Assembly (NCBI GenBank): GCA_016200895.1
Contig: JACQDX010000057.1
Span: 1 to 64,000 of the forward strand
Direction: 5' to 3'
Origin: Burkholderiales bacterium
Lineage (GTDB): Bacteria > Pseudomonadota > Gammaproteobacteria > Burkholderiales > Burkholderiaceae_D
DNA: 64,000 nucleotides
Part shown: piece by piece, positions 47,650 through 57,207 of the stretch
How positions within the stretch are numbered: position 1 is the stretch's first letter
How the letters are laid out: each line of letters opens with the position of its first letter
Notes under the pieces: generated by a model
The model's input: only the letters and a program-made list of their open reading frames with translations
What the model was told of the DNA's origin: nothing
The model's database searches: none
Position numbers and translations under genes: made by a program

Positions 47650-48825
47650 GTGAAAAAGACCTTGCTGTGTTTATTGTTGTCCGGTATCGCTGCGACCAAT
47701 GCAACTCATGTTTTTGCCGCAGACAAAGTCAAAGTCGGCATGGTCACCACCTTGTCTGGTGCGGGCGCTGGCTTAGGTGTTGATATACGCGATGGTTTTT
47801 CTCTGGCCATGAAACATCTGGACAATAAATTCGGCAATTTACCAGTCGAAGTCATCACGGGTGATGACCAGCAAAACCCTGACGCGACCAAGCAACTGGT
47901 GGACAAGCTCATCAAGAAAGACAAGGTCGATTTGATGACAGGTATTGTGTTTTCCAATCTGATGCTGGCAGTGGGGCCAACGATTTTCGGAGCCAAAGTG
48001 CATTACATCAGCGCCAATGCTGGCCCGTCTCAATATGCGGGCGAGCAATGTAATCCCTATTTCTTTAATGTGGCCTGGCAGAACGATAGCTTGCATGAAG
48101 CTGTTGGCAAGCAAGTCAATGACAAAGGCTTTAAGAATGTCGCTTTGGTTGCACCTAATTATCCGGCAGGAAAAGATGCGCTGACTGGTTTCAAGCGCTA
48201 TTACAAGGGTAAGGTTGCCGATGAAATCTATACCAAGTTGGGTCAACTCGATTATGCGACTGAACTGGCGCAGATACGTGGCCAGAAGCCCGATGCCGTT
48301 TATATCTTCTTGCCAGGTGGTATGGGCATCAATTTCATCAAGCAATTTGTGGATGCCGGTTTATCCAAGAATACCCAACTCTTTGGACCGGGCTTTTCTG
48401 CCGATGAAGACATTATCAAGGCAGTAGGCGCGCCCATGCTGGGCATGTTCAATGCCTCGCAGTGGGGGCATGATATGGATAATCCACAAAACAAGCGCTT
48501 TGTGACCGATTTCCAGAAAGAGTATGGCCGCTTGCCATCACTGTATGCATCGCAAGGTTATGACACTGCCATGCTGATGGATAGTGCCGTACGCGGTGTC
48601 AAGGGCAAGATAGAAGACAAGGATGCCCTGGGTAAAGCCATCAAGGCTGCCAACTTCAAATCCGTGCGTGGGGACTTCAAGTTCAACAGCAATCACTATC
48701 CTGTACAAAATTATTATGCGCGCATTATCAGCAAGGATGGTCAGGGTAGGGTGACTAATAAAACCCTGGGTGCTGTATTTACCAATCACCCGGATGCTTA
48801 CGTAGCTTCCTGCAAAATGCAATAG
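47650..48825 (+). CDS. ABC transporter substrate-binding protein (type I, LivK-like)
   Basis: This 391-residue periplasmic binding protein delivers the ligand to the LivHMGF complex. Signal peptide (MKKTLLCLLLSGIAATNATHVFA), then KVKVGMVTTLSGAGAGLGVDIRDGF, the typical start of peripla_BP_6 domains, and GDDQQNPDATKQLVDKLI. The start GTG 47650 follows AAGGAG with good spacing; an upstream ATG at 47623 has none and spoils the signal peptide. It is embedded between the ligase and monooxygenase genes rather than with livHMGF, so it is co-expressed with catabolism and likely binds the aromatic acid. Binding specificity is inferred from context. Confidence 0.92.
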   Translation: MKKTLLCLLLSGIAATNATHVFAADKVKVGMVTTLSGAGAGLGVDIRDGFSLAMKHLDNKFGNLPVEVITGDDQQNPDATKQLVDKLIKKDKVDLMTGIVFSNLMLAVGPTIFGAKVHYISANAGPSQYAGEQCNPYFFNVAWQNDSLHEAVGKQVNDKGFKNVALVAPNYPAGKDALTGFKRYYKGKVADEIYTKLGQLDYATELAQIRGQKPDAVYIFLPGGMGINFIKQFVDAGLSKNTQLFGPGFSADEDIIKAVGAPMLGMFNASQWGHDMDNPQNKRFVTDFQKEYGRLPSLYASQGYDTAMLMDSAVRGVKGKIEDKDALGKAIKAANFKSVRGDFKFNSNHYPVQNYYARIISKDGQGRVTNKTLGAVFTNHPDAYVASCKMQ

Positions 48826-48871
48826 CGCAGTGTGATTGATCAAGTAAAAAATTAATTTCCAAGGTATATTA

Positions 48872-51265
48872 ATGAACATCCTATGCATAGGCGGTGGTCC
48901 GGCTGGCCTGTATTTCAGCCTGCTGATGAAAAAGCAAAACTCTGCGCACCAGATCACCATCGTCGAACGCAATCGTGCATACGATACCTTTGGCTGGGGC
49001 GTAGTGTTTTCTGATCAGACCCTGGGCAATCTGGTGAATGCGGATGAACAGACTGCACGTTCCATTTTGCAGTCTTTCAATCACTGGGATGATATCGATA
49101 CGCATTTCAAGGGCCAGGTCGTTACCTCTGGCGGCCACGGTTTTTGCGGCATAGGTCGCAAGCGTTTGCTGAATATCCTGCAAGAGCGTTGCGAAGATCT
49201 GGATATTAATCTAGTTTTTGAAACCGATGTAACAGACGATCAGGCACTGGCGCTGGAATATGATGCCGATCTTGTTATCGCCTGCGATGGCTTGAACAGC
49301 CGTGTGCGCACCCGTTACGAGCAAAGCTATCAACCCGATATTGATACGCGCAAATGCCGTTTTGTCTGGCTGGGTACCAAAAAACTGTTCTCGGCTTTTA
49401 CCTTTACCTTTGAAGAAACCGAGCACGGCTGGTTCCAGGCACATGCCTATCAATATGATGGCGATACTGCGACCTTTATTGTCGAGACGCCGGAAGAAAC
49501 CTGGCTCAAGGCTGGCATAGATAAAATGAGCCAGGAAGAAGCCGTCGCTTTTTGTGAAAACCTGTTCGCCAAATACCTCGATGGTAATGCCCTGATGTCG
49601 AATGCCACGCATTTGCGCGGCTCGGCCAACTGGATCAAGTTTCCGCGTATTATCTGCAAGAACTGGGTGCACTGGAATCAATTGAATGGCAAGCGTATAC
49701 CTGTGGTCTTGATGGGTGACGCTGCACATACTGCGCATTTCTCCATAGGCTCCGGCACCAAGCTGGCATTGGAAGATGCGATGGAACTGGCACGCAGTTT
49801 TGAGAAGCATGGTGATCAAGGTATGGATGCAGTACTGGAAGCCTATCAGGACTTGCGTTCGATAGAAGTCTTGAAGATACAAAGCGCAGCCCGCAATTCC
49901 ATGGAATGGTTTGAAAACGTGCAGCGCTATACCGCCATGGAAGCACCGCAGTTTGCCTATTCCATGCTGACGCGCAGCCAACGTCTGTCGCATGAAAACC
50001 TGCGGGTAAGGGATGTGGCCTATGTACGCAGTTTTGAACACTGGATAGCAGAACAGGCGTATGCCAAAGCTGGCTTGCCAGTACCCAAAACAAAAGCAGC
50101 GATTCCACCCATGCTGACGCCTTACAAGCTGCGCGATGTAGTATTGAAAAACCGCATCGTCGTCTCACCCATGGCGCAATACTCAGCGGTCGATGGCGTG
50201 GCTGGTGATTATCATCTTATGCATCTGGGTAGCCGGGCCATGGGCGGTGCGGGCCTGGTGTTTGCCGAAATGACTTGTGTCTCTGCTGATGCGCGCATCA
50301 CGCCAGCTTGCCCTGGCCTGTATGCACCTGAACATACGCAAGCCTGGAAGCGCATCGTTGATTTTGTCCATACCAATACTGATGCAAAGATTGCCGTGCA
50401 GCTCGGCCATGCCGGAGCCAAAGGTTCTACCTGCGTAGCCTGGGAAGGAACAGATCAGCCACTGAAAGAAGGCAACTGGCCACTGGTGTCGGCGTCAGAG
50501 CAACAATACCTGCCTGGCATTTCGCAAATGGCGCGTGCTGCCACAGCAGCAGACATGCAGCGCATACAAAATGATTTTGTCCAGGCGACCAGGGCAGCAA
50601 CAGAAGCAGGCTTTGACTGGCTGGAATTGCATTGTGCCCACGGCTACTTGCTATCAAGTTTCATCTCGCCATTGACCAATCAACGTGACGATGAATACGG
50701 TGGTTCGCTGGAAAACCGTTGCCGTTATCCGCTGGAAGTGTTTGCAGCCATACGTGCCGTCTGGCCCGTAGATAAACCAATCTCCGTGCGTATATCTGCG
50801 CATGACTGGGTAGAGGGAGGGATTGCGCCAGATGATGCGGTCGCTATTGCCAGGCTGTTCAAGGCAGTGGGTGCTGACATGATAGATTGTTCGTCCGGTC
50901 AGGTCAGTAAGCAAGAAAAACCTGTCTATGGCCGCATGTTCCAGACCCCGTTTGCTGACCGCATACGTAACGAAGTACAAATCCCCACCATCGCCGTCGG
51001 TGCGATTTTTGAGGCTGATCATGCAAACAGCATCATCGCCGCAGGCCGTGCTGACCTGTGCGCTATTGCCAGGCCGCATCTGGCCGACCCGGCCTGGACT
51101 TTGCATGAGGCAGCCAAACTGGGCTTTGTCGATATGCCCTGGCCCAAGCAATATGTGGCCGGAAAAATGCAGCTGGAACGCAATCTGGAACGTGATAGGC
51201 AAGTCGCCGCAGCCAGCGCTGGCCTGACACCGCAACAAGTTGCCGCCAAGTTGCTGGAAGGATGA
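48872..51265 (+). CDS. Bifunctional 2-aminobenzoyl-CoA monooxygenase/reductase (salicylyl-CoA 5-hydroxylase-like)
   Basis: This 797-residue two-domain flavoprotein opens with an FAD-dependent monooxygenase domain (about 1-395) with [19 protein letters not shown] (3-21), [10 protein letters not shown] and [22 protein letters not shown]. An old-yellow-enzyme FMN domain (about 405-775) follows, with [16 protein letters not shown], the catalytic [25 protein letters not shown] and [11 protein letters not shown]. This pairing is the hallmark of Azoarcus 2-aminobenzoyl-CoA monooxygenase/reductase, which hydroxylates and reduces the ring. Salicylyl-CoA 5-hydroxylases share it, but the downstream beta-oxidation genes and absence of a gentisate dioxygenase favour the aminobenzoate route. 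The stop overlaps the SDR start. Confidence 0.9.
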   Translation: MNILCIGGGPAGLYFSLLMKKQNSAHQITIVERNRAYDTFGWGVVFSDQTLGNLVNADEQTARSILQSFNHWDDIDTHFKGQVVTSGGHGFCGIGRKRLLNILQERCEDLDINLVFETDVTDDQALALEYDADLVIACDGLNSRVRTRYEQSYQPDIDTRKCRFVWLGTKKLFSAFTFTFEETEHGWFQAHAYQYDGDTATFIVETPEETWLKAGIDKMSQEEAVAFCENLFAKYLDGNALMSNATHLRGSANWIKFPRIICKNWVHWNQLNGKRIPVVLMGDAAHTAHFSIGSGTKLALEDAMELARSFEKHGDQGMDAVLEAYQDLRSIEVLKIQSAARNSMEWFENVQRYTAMEAPQFAYSMLTRSQRLSHENLRVRDVAYVRSFEHWIAEQAYAKAGLPVPKTKAAIPPMLTPYKLRDVVLKNRIVVSPMAQYSAVDGVAGDYHLMHLGSRAMGGAGLVFAEMTCVSADARITPACPGLYAPEHTQAWKRIVDFVHTNTDAKIAVQLGHAGAKGSTCVAWEGTDQPLKEGNWPLVSASEQQYLPGISQMARAATAADMQRIQNDFVQATRAATEAGFDWLELHCAHGYLLSSFISPLTNQRDDEYGGSLENRCRYPLEVFAAIRAVWPVDKPISVRISAHDWVEGGIAPDDAVAIARLFKAVGADMIDCSSGQVSKQEKPVYGRMFQTPFADRIRNEVQIPTIAVGAIFEADHANSIIAAGRADLCAIARPHLADPAWTLHEAAKLGFVDMPWPKQYVAGKMQLERNLERDRQVAAASAGLTPQQVAAKLLEG

Positions 51266-52050
51266 GCATGACAGCGTATCAGGAACGTTTGCAAGGCAAA
51301 CATGCGCTGGTCACTGGTGGTGGCAAGGGCATAGGCCTGGCGATAGCGCAAGCCTTGCTCAGCGAAGGGGCAACAGTGACGCTGGCAGGACGCAGCGAAG
51401 CGACCTTGCAACACGCTATGGCTTCCCTGGCCAATGCCAAAGTGCAGTATGTGGTCATGGACGTCAGCGATGTGGAATCAGTGCAGGCAGCTTTTCAATT
51501 ATCGCATGGCAGGGATGGACGCATTGATATCCTCATCAATAACGCAGGCCAGGCGAGTTCTGCCTCTTTCCTGAAAACAGATGCCAAACTGTGGCAAAAC
51601 ATGCTGGATGTGAATTTGAACGGTAGCTTTACTTGCATGCAACAGGCTTTGCCTGCGATGCTGGAAGCTGGCTGGGGGCGTATCGTGAATGTAATCAGTA
51701 CAGCAGGGCTAAAGGGCTATGCCTATGTCTCTGCCTATTGCGCCGCCAAGCATGGTGTCATAGGTCTGACGCGGGCTGTGGCGCTGGAAGTTGCAGCCAA
51801 AGGCGTGACGGTGAATGCGGTTTGCCCCGGCTATACCGAAACCGATATCGTCAAGGAAGCCGTTGCCAATATCGTCACCAAAACCGGTCGCACTGAAGAT
51901 CAGGCCAAAGCCGAACTGGCCGCAGGTAATCCGCAAAAACGCCTGGTACAACCGCAAGAGGTAGCAGATGCCGTGCTGTGGTTGTGCATGGATGGTGCAT
52001 CGGCGATGAATGGACAATCCATTGCTGTCGCTGGTGGCGAAGTCATGTGA
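51262..52050 (+). CDS. SDR-family NAD(P)-dependent oxidoreductase
   Basis: This 262-residue classical short-chain dehydrogenase has the cofactor motif [10 protein letters not shown] (about 19-28), NNAG, the active-site YxxxK in [11 protein letters not shown] and the C-terminal AGGEVM. It resembles 3-hydroxyacyl-CoA/3-oxoacyl reductases and probably handles a ketone or hydroxyl formed after ring reduction or in the beta-oxidation-like steps. The ATG overlaps the monooxygenase stop, so the two are translationally coupled. Confidence 0.9.
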   Translation: MSMTAYQERLQGKHALVTGGGKGIGLAIAQALLSEGATVTLAGRSEATLQHAMASLANAKVQYVVMDVSDVESVQAAFQLSHGRDGRIDILINNAGQASSASFLKTDAKLWQNMLDVNLNGSFTCMQQALPAMLEAGWGRIVNVISTAGLKGYAYVSAYCAAKHGVIGLTRAVALEVAAKGVTVNAVCPGYTETDIVKEAVANIVTKTGRTEDQAKAELAAGNPQKRLVQPQEVADAVLWLCMDGASAMNGQSIAVAGGEVM

Positions 52051-52625
52051 TGAAATCTGAGGAACAAACAAGATCAATTATGAAAGAAGAAAGCTCGCCA
52101 GTGTTCGATATGGAATCTCGCCTGACGCAAGATGATCACCAGTCCTTGCGCCTGTGGTTGCGCATGCTGTCTTGCACTGTGATGATAGAAGGTGAAATTC
52201 GCAGTCGCCTGCGTAGCGAATTCGGTATCACCTTGCCTCGCTTTGACCTGATGGCGCAACTCGAACGACATCCCGAAGGCTTGCGTATGGGTGAGTTGTC
52301 CAAGCGTATGATGGTCACAGGTGGCAATATCACCGGCATCACCGATCAGCTGGAACAAGAAAAATTGGTGACCCGCGTCGCTGATCTTAAGGACAGGCGT
52401 GCTTACAGTGTCAAGCTGACGCCTGCTGGCCGCCGCGCGTTCAAACGTATGGCTGCTGTTCATGAAGCATGGATAGCCGATATGTTTTCTGGTTTGCAGT
52501 CGGAGCAGAAAAGCAAATTGTTTGAATTGTTGTCGCAAGTGAAAACGCATTTGCACGAACCTTTGCACGAATCTGGCGCTGACAACAATATAGACAACAA
52601 CCCTGAGCAGGAAAAAGCTATATGA
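52050..52625 (+). CDS. MarR-family transcriptional regulator of the CoA-ligase cluster
   Basis: These 191 residues form a winged-helix dimeric regulator. The DNA-binding wing lies in [48 protein letters not shown] (about 85-130), with preceding [19 protein letters not shown]. The gene sits inside the catabolic operon: start ATG overlaps the SDR stop and its own stop overlaps the enoyl-CoA hydratase start. An ATG at 52080 is a second start choice. MarR proteins of this type release DNA on binding aromatic CoA esters or acids. The TTTAGG palindromes in the livH/ligase divergent region are its probable targets. Confidence 0.9.
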   Translation: MKSEEQTRSIMKEESSPVFDMESRLTQDDHQSLRLWLRMLSCTVMIEGEIRSRLRSEFGITLPRFDLMAQLERHPEGLRMGELSKRMMVTGGNITGITDQLEQEKLVTRVADLKDRRAYSVKLTPAGRRAFKRMAAVHEAWIADMFSGLQSEQKSKLFELLSQVKTHLHEPLHESGADNNIDNNPEQEKAI

Positions 52626-53476
52626 AATACCTACCCGGACAGCCCCAGGATTTGCCTGGGAATCGCCAGCAACTGGCAAACTATGCAGCACAGCATTTTA
52701 CCTATGTCGTCAATGCTGGCGTTGCCATAATCACCCTGAACCGGCCAGAACGCAAAAACCCGCTGACCTTTGATTCTTATGCCGAGTTGCGCGACCTGTT
52801 CCGTACTTTGTCGTATGGCGATGATGTCAAGGCCATCGTCATTACCGGTGCTGGTGAGAACTTTTGTTCTGGTGGTGACGTGCATGAAATCATAGGTCCG
52901 TTGACCAAGCTCGATATGCCGGGCTTGCTGAGTTTTACCCGCATGACTGGTGACCTGGTCAAGGCCATGCGTGCCTGCCCGCAACCGATTATTGCGGCGA
53001 TTGATGGCGTCTGCGCTGGTGCTGGTGCCATACTGGCGCTGGCCTCTGATATTCGCATAGGTACGGCACGCAGCAAGACAGCTTTCCTGTTCACCCGCGT
53101 TGGTCTGGCTGGTTGTGACATGGGTGCCTGCTCCATTTTGCCGCGCATCATAGGACAGGGGCGGGCTTCGGATTTGCTGTACACCGGACGTTCTATGTCA
53201 GGTGAAGAGGCAGAACGCTGGGGCTTTTTCAATCGCCTGGCGGCACCAGAAGATGTGCTGGCAGAAGCGCAGGTCTATGCGAAAAACTTGGCTGAAGGCC
53301 CGAACTTTGCCCATGGCATGACCAAGAAAATGCTGCAGCAGGAATGGAATATGGGCGTTGATGAAGCCATAGAAGCGGAAGCGCAAGCCCAGGCGATATG
53401 CATGATGACCAATGATTTCCATCGTGCCTACCATGCCTTCGTTGCTAAACAAAAACCAGTTTTTGAAGGGGATTGA
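52622..53476 (+). CDS. Enoyl-CoA hydratase/isomerase family protein
   Basis: This 284-residue crotonase-fold enzyme has the first oxyanion segment [15 protein letters not shown] (about 78-92) and the second [15 protein letters not shown]. It carries [25 protein letters not shown] with a cysteine where the hydratase glutamate pair often lies, so hydratase, hydrolase and isomerase activity cannot be separated. The N-terminal extension (about 1-25) before [20 protein letters not shown] is typical of aromatic-pathway members. Located between MarR and acyl-CoA dehydrogenase genes with ATGA overlap upstream. Expected to add water to, or open, the ring-derived enoyl-CoA. Confidence 0.9.
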   Translation: MKYLPGQPQDLPGNRQQLANYAAQHFTYVVNAGVAIITLNRPERKNPLTFDSYAELRDLFRTLSYGDDVKAIVITGAGENFCSGGDVHEIIGPLTKLDMPGLLSFTRMTGDLVKAMRACPQPIIAAIDGVCAGAGAILALASDIRIGTARSKTAFLFTRVGLAGCDMGACSILPRIIGQGRASDLLYTGRSMSGEEAERWGFFNRLAAPEDVLAEAQVYAKNLAEGPNFAHGMTKKMLQQEWNMGVDEAIEAEAQAQAICMMTNDFHRAYHAFVAKQKPVFEGD

Positions 53477-53478
53477 GC

Positions 53479-54672
53479 ATGACGCATATCATGTCTGACA
53501 CCAGCTATCTGGACTGGCCCTTCTTTGATGACAAACACCGTGAGCTGCAACGCACGCTGGATGCCTGGTCTGCAGAAAACCTGCCCGATCATCATGCAGC
53601 CGATGTCGATCAGGCTTGCCGCGATCTCGTCAAGCAACTGGGCACGGCTGGCTGGCTCAAGAATGCCATAGGTGGCAGTACCTATGGTGGTAATGCCGAC
53701 GTCATCGACACCCGCGCCATTTGCCTGATACGCGAAACCCTGGCCCGTCATTCCGGCCTGGCAGATTTTGCCTTTGCCATGCAGGGCCTGGGCTCAGGTG
53801 CTATCAGCTTGCATGGAACGGAAGCGCAAAAACAGAAGTATCTGACCAAGGTTGCTAAAGGCGAGGCGATTGCTGCTTTTGCCTTGTCCGAGCCTGAGGC
53901 TGGCTCTGATGTGGCAGCCATGCAATGCGCGGCAGAATTTGTCGCTGATGCAGATGGCGGTCACTATGTCTTGAATGGTGAGAAAACCTGGATTTCCAAT
54001 GGTGGCATTGCTGACTTCTATGTCTTGTTTGCCCGCACTGGCGAAGCGCCGGGCGCACGCGGTATCACTGCATTTATCGTTGATGCTGGCCTGCCTGGTT
54101 TTGAGATTGCCGACCGTATTGATGTGATAGCCCCGCATCCGCTGGCACGCCTGAAGTTCATTAATTGCCGCATCCCGGTGACGCAGCGCCTGAGTGAGGC
54201 AGGGCAAGGCTTCAAGGTGGCGATGGCAACGCTGGATATTTTCCGCACTTCGGTAGCGGGAGCGGCTCTGGGCTTTGCCCGCCGAGCCATGGATGAAGCC
54301 ATGCATAGAGTGACGACACGCAAGATGTTTGGCCAGACCCTGGCAGACTTTCAACTGACTCAGGCCAAGCTGGCACAGATGGCTACTACGGTAGACAGTT
54401 CTGCATTGTTGATTTACCGCGCCGCCTGGCAAAGAGACCAGGGCAGGAAAGTCACCAAAGAAGCTGCCATGGCAAAACTGACTGCGACTGAAGGTGCTCA
54501 GCAGGTGATAGATGCAGCAGTGCAAATGTTTGGCGGCTTGGGCGTGGTTTCAGAAGTGCCGGTAGAACGACTGTATCGTGAAATTCGCTCCCTGCGCATT
54601 TACGAAGGGGCAACGGAAGTGCAGCAACTGATTATTGGTCGCGAATTGCTGAAAGAATTTGCCGCATCATGA
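53479..54672 (+). CDS. Acyl-CoA dehydrogenase family protein
   Basis: This 397-residue FAD enzyme has [17 protein letters not shown] (FAD loop), [44 protein letters not shown] and the C-terminal [17 protein letters not shown]. The acyl-CoA dehydrogenase catalytic glutamate corresponds to the glutamate in IYEGATE. I chose ATG 53479, with GAAGGGG upstream; a TTG at 53473 overlaps the hydratase stop. It is expected to dehydrogenate a ring-derived or dicarboxylic acyl-CoA in this cluster. Electron transfer flavoprotein genes are not in view. Confidence 0.93.
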   Translation: MTHIMSDTSYLDWPFFDDKHRELQRTLDAWSAENLPDHHAADVDQACRDLVKQLGTAGWLKNAIGGSTYGGNADVIDTRAICLIRETLARHSGLADFAFAMQGLGSGAISLHGTEAQKQKYLTKVAKGEAIAAFALSEPEAGSDVAAMQCAAEFVADADGGHYVLNGEKTWISNGGIADFYVLFARTGEAPGARGITAFIVDAGLPGFEIADRIDVIAPHPLARLKFINCRIPVTQRLSEAGQGFKVAMATLDIFRTSVAGAALGFARRAMDEAMHRVTTRKMFGQTLADFQLTQAKLAQMATTVDSSALLIYRAAWQRDQGRKVTKEAAMAKLTATEGAQQVIDAAVQMFGGLGVVSEVPVERLYREIRSLRIYEGATEVQQLIIGRELLKEFAAS

Positions 54673-54681
54673 GCTTTAATT

Positions 54682-55119
54682 ATGATTTTTACGGCTGAAT
54701 TACCCATACGCTTTGCCCATTGCGACCCGGCGGGCATCGTGTTTTATCCTCGCTATTTTGAAATGATGAATGGCGTGGTGGAAGACTGGTGTGCGCAGAG
54801 ACTGGCTTGCAGTTTCCATGAAATGCATATTAAACGCGGCATAGGTTTGCCGACCGTGCATCTGGAAACGGATTTCATCAAGCCAGCAGAATTGGGTGAA
54901 AGCTTGCTGGCGGAATTGACTGTGATAAAACTGGGCAGGACTTCAGTTGATGTACAAATCTGCTTTAATGGACCTGAACAAGATGTGCGTCTGAAAGCCA
55001 AACTGGTGCTGGTCATGATGGATTTGAAATTGCGCAAGGCGATAGTCATACCAGATGAAGTGCGCACTGCCATGCTGAAATACTGCAATAGTAAAGACGA
55101 AAAATTTGCGTCAGTTTAA
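54682..55119 (+). CDS. Acyl-CoA thioesterase, 4-hydroxybenzoyl-CoA thioesterase-like hotdog protein
   Basis: This 145-residue single hotdog domain has the active-site aspartate in the segment RFAHCDPAGIVFYPRYFEMMN (10-30), typical of the 4-hydroxybenzoyl-CoA thioesterase (YbgC-like) group. It is likely to release free acids from dead-end aromatic CoA esters, recovering CoA. It starts 9 bases after the dehydrogenase stop. Could equally be a housekeeping proofreading enzyme for the pathway. Confidence 0.9.
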   Translation: MIFTAELPIRFAHCDPAGIVFYPRYFEMMNGVVEDWCAQRLACSFHEMHIKRGIGLPTVHLETDFIKPAELGESLLAELTVIKLGRTSVDVQICFNGPEQDVRLKAKLVLVMMDLKLRKAIVIPDEVRTAMLKYCNSKDEKFASV

Positions 55120-55143
55120 AAAATAAGCTTGATGTGAGATGGA

Positions 55144-55181
55144 TATAATGGACTTTTCAGGCTCAAGGGGTGTGAAAAGTC
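55144..55181 (+). promoter_or_regulatory. TATAAT with an overlapping hairpin before ridA
   Basis: TATAAT (55144-55149) is followed directly by GACTTTTCA (55151-55159) and TGAAAAGTC (55173-55181), a perfect 9-base inverted repeat with a 13-base centre. There is no good -35. It may be an internal promoter with an operator, or an RNA hairpin in the operon. Confidence 0.3.
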
Positions 55182-55200
55182 ATCAATGAAAGGATAGAAG

Positions 55201-55593
55201 ATGGACATTTTGCAACCTCCGGACTGGGCCAGGCCACGTGGCTATTCAAATGGCATTTCTGCCAGTGGCCGTACTGTGTGTGTCAGCGGCATGGTGGGCT
55301 GGGATGCGCATTGCACCTTTAAAACCGATGATTTTGCAGGGCAGGTAAGACAGGCCTTGCAAAACATCGTTGAAGTATTGACTGAAGCAAATGCCAAACC
55401 TGAACATATCGTGCGCATGACCTGGTATGTGATCGATAAAAAAGAATACGTAGGTGCCTATAAGGAAGTTGGTGAAGCCTACCGCGATATCATAGGCCGC
55501 CATTACCCGACCATGACTGCCGTGCAGGTGGCAGGCTTGATAGAAGACAGAGCCAGGGTGGAGATAGAAGTCACAGCCATCGTGCCGGAGTAA
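55201..55593 (+). CDS. RidA-family protein lacking the conserved arginine
   Basis: This 130-residue YjgF/YER057c/UK114 fold forms trimers that bind small enamine/imine or CoA-type ligands in archetypal RidA. The N-terminal SNGISASGRTVCVSGMVGWDA, the RQALQNIVEVLTEANAKPEHIVRMTWYVID helix and the C-terminal VEIEVTAIVP are typical. The family arginine that hydrolyses imines (in an ARS-like segment) is replaced here: the matching stretch reads YPTMTAVQVAGLI. The protein therefore probably belongs to a Rid subfamily without classic deaminase activity. It lies 2 bases before the hydroxyacyl dehydrogenase gene. Confidence 0.88.
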   Translation: MDILQPPDWARPRGYSNGISASGRTVCVSGMVGWDAHCTFKTDDFAGQVRQALQNIVEVLTEANAKPEHIVRMTWYVIDKKEYVGAYKEVGEAYRDIIGRHYPTMTAVQVAGLIEDRARVEIEVTAIVPE

Positions 55594-55595
55594 AT

Positions 55596-57119
55596 ATGAA
55601 GACCAGTATTGCTGTTGTTGGTATTGTCGGTGCCGGTGCCATGGGGCGTGGTATCGCCCAGATTGCAGCGCAGGCAGGTTTTACAGTACTCTTGTTTGAT
55701 GTGCAGGCAGATGCCGCCAGCAAAGCCAGCCAGCTGCTTGCCGAACAATGGCAAAAAATGCTGAGCAAGGAAAAACTCAGCGCAGAACAATATCAGCGTG
55801 CTGTGGAAAACCTGCATGTCGTCAATAGTATGCAGGACCTGGCAAAATGTGATCTGGTGGTAGAGGCTATTGTTGAAAAGCTGGATGTCAAACGCGGTTT
55901 ATTCCAGCAACTTGATGGTATCGTCAGCGACAATTGCATACTGGCGACCAATACTTCTTCCTTGTCAGTGACCGCCATTGCGGCGGGCACAAAAATACCT
56001 GAACGTGTCGCGGGCCTGCATTTCTTTAATCCAGTTCCCTTGATGAAGGTCGTGGAAGTCATCGATGGTTTACTGACCGATGCTGCAGTGGCAGAGCAGC
56101 TCATGGCGTTTTCCACGCAAACTGGGCATCTGCCAGTACGTGCAAAGGATACGCCAGGTTTTATTGTTAACCATGCAGGTCGTGGTTATGGCACGGAAGC
56201 CCTGCGGATACTGCAAGAGAATGTCGCCAACTTCCGCCAGATCGACCAGATCATGCGCGAAGCAGCAGGTTTCAAGCTGGGCCCGTTTGAATTGCTGGAC
56301 TTGACCGGGCTGGATGTATCGCACCCAGTCATGGAAGCGATTTATCATCAATATTATGAAGAACCACGCTATCGCCCCAGTGTCATCACTGCGCAGCGGG
56401 TATATGCGGGTGTGCTGGGGCGCAAGACTGGACGTGGTTTCTATTCTTATAACGGCAACCAGGATGTGCCGTCGGTTCCCGAACAGCCGCCTGCCTGGGC
56501 TGGACCAATATGGATAAGCCGGGAAAATCTGGATGTAGTTCCAGTGCTGCTTGCGCTGTTTGAGCGTTGTGGCCTTACCGTCGAAAATGGTGCGCAGCCA
56601 TCTGCCGAAGCACTGTGTATAGTCAGTCCCTATGGCGAAGATGTCAGTGCATGTGTAGCCAGAATTGGACTGGATGCCCGCCGCACTTTGGGAATAGATG
56701 CCTTGACTGGCTGCCAGGGGCATCTGAGCCTGATGATGAATCCAGCTACTGACGCCGATTTCGCAAAACAATGCCTGTCCTTGCTACAAAAAAGTGGACA
56801 GGGCGTCAGCCTGATACAGGACAGTGCCGGTTTTGTCGTTCAGCGCATATTGGCGACCATCATTAATATCGCTAGTGATATAGCCCAGCAAGGCATTTGC
56901 AGCCCGCAAGACCTCGACAAGGCAGTGGTATTAGGCCTCGCTTATCCAGCAGGCCCCCTGGCTTGGGGCGACAAACTCGGCACTTCGCGTATACTATTGG
57001 TTTTGCGGAACTTGTATGCCAGCACTGGCGACCCGCGCTATCGCCCCAGCCCGTGGCTGGTACGCAGGGCGCAACTGGGTTTGTCCTTGCTGCATTTGCC
57101 AAATCAGGCAAGTAGTTAA
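55596..57119 (+). CDS. 3-hydroxyacyl-CoA dehydrogenase, PaaH-like
   Basis: This 507-residue two-lobed 3-hydroxyacyl-CoA dehydrogenase oxidises 3-hydroxyacyl-CoA with NAD. The N-terminal Rossmann domain has GIVGAGAMGRGIAQIAAQAG (about 9-28) and VAGLHFFNPVPLMKVVEV. The catalytic domain carries DTPGFIVNHAGRGYGTEALRIL, followed by a second, divergent 3HCDH domain (about 400-505) with VQRILATIINIASDIAQQG. This length and double domain match PaaH/PaaC of aromatic CoA pathways. It is 2 bases after ridA, so the genes are coupled. Confidence 0.94.
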   Translation: MKTSIAVVGIVGAGAMGRGIAQIAAQAGFTVLLFDVQADAASKASQLLAEQWQKMLSKEKLSAEQYQRAVENLHVVNSMQDLAKCDLVVEAIVEKLDVKRGLFQQLDGIVSDNCILATNTSSLSVTAIAAGTKIPERVAGLHFFNPVPLMKVVEVIDGLLTDAAVAEQLMAFSTQTGHLPVRAKDTPGFIVNHAGRGYGTEALRILQENVANFRQIDQIMREAAGFKLGPFELLDLTGLDVSHPVMEAIYHQYYEEPRYRPSVITAQRVYAGVLGRKTGRGFYSYNGNQDVPSVPEQPPAWAGPIWISRENLDVVPVLLALFERCGLTVENGAQPSAEALCIVSPYGEDVSACVARIGLDARRTLGIDALTGCQGHLSLMMNPATDADFAKQCLSLLQKSGQGVSLIQDSAGFVVQRILATIINIASDIAQQGICSPQDLDKAVVLGLAYPAGPLAWGDKLGTSRILLVLRNLYASTGDPRYRPSPWLVRRAQLGLSLLHLPNQASS

Positions 57120-57207
57120 AGCTGCATAAAAATACGCCATATCTTGTTTTTGAGCTCTGGCATGTAAAAAATATAACGGTACATAATTCAAATCAGGAGA
57201 AACAAAG

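Noticed and set aside
55129..55149. A full sigma-70 promoter with TTGATG and TATAAT before ridA
   Set aside because: The spacing is only 9 bases, far too short for the two hexamers to work together.
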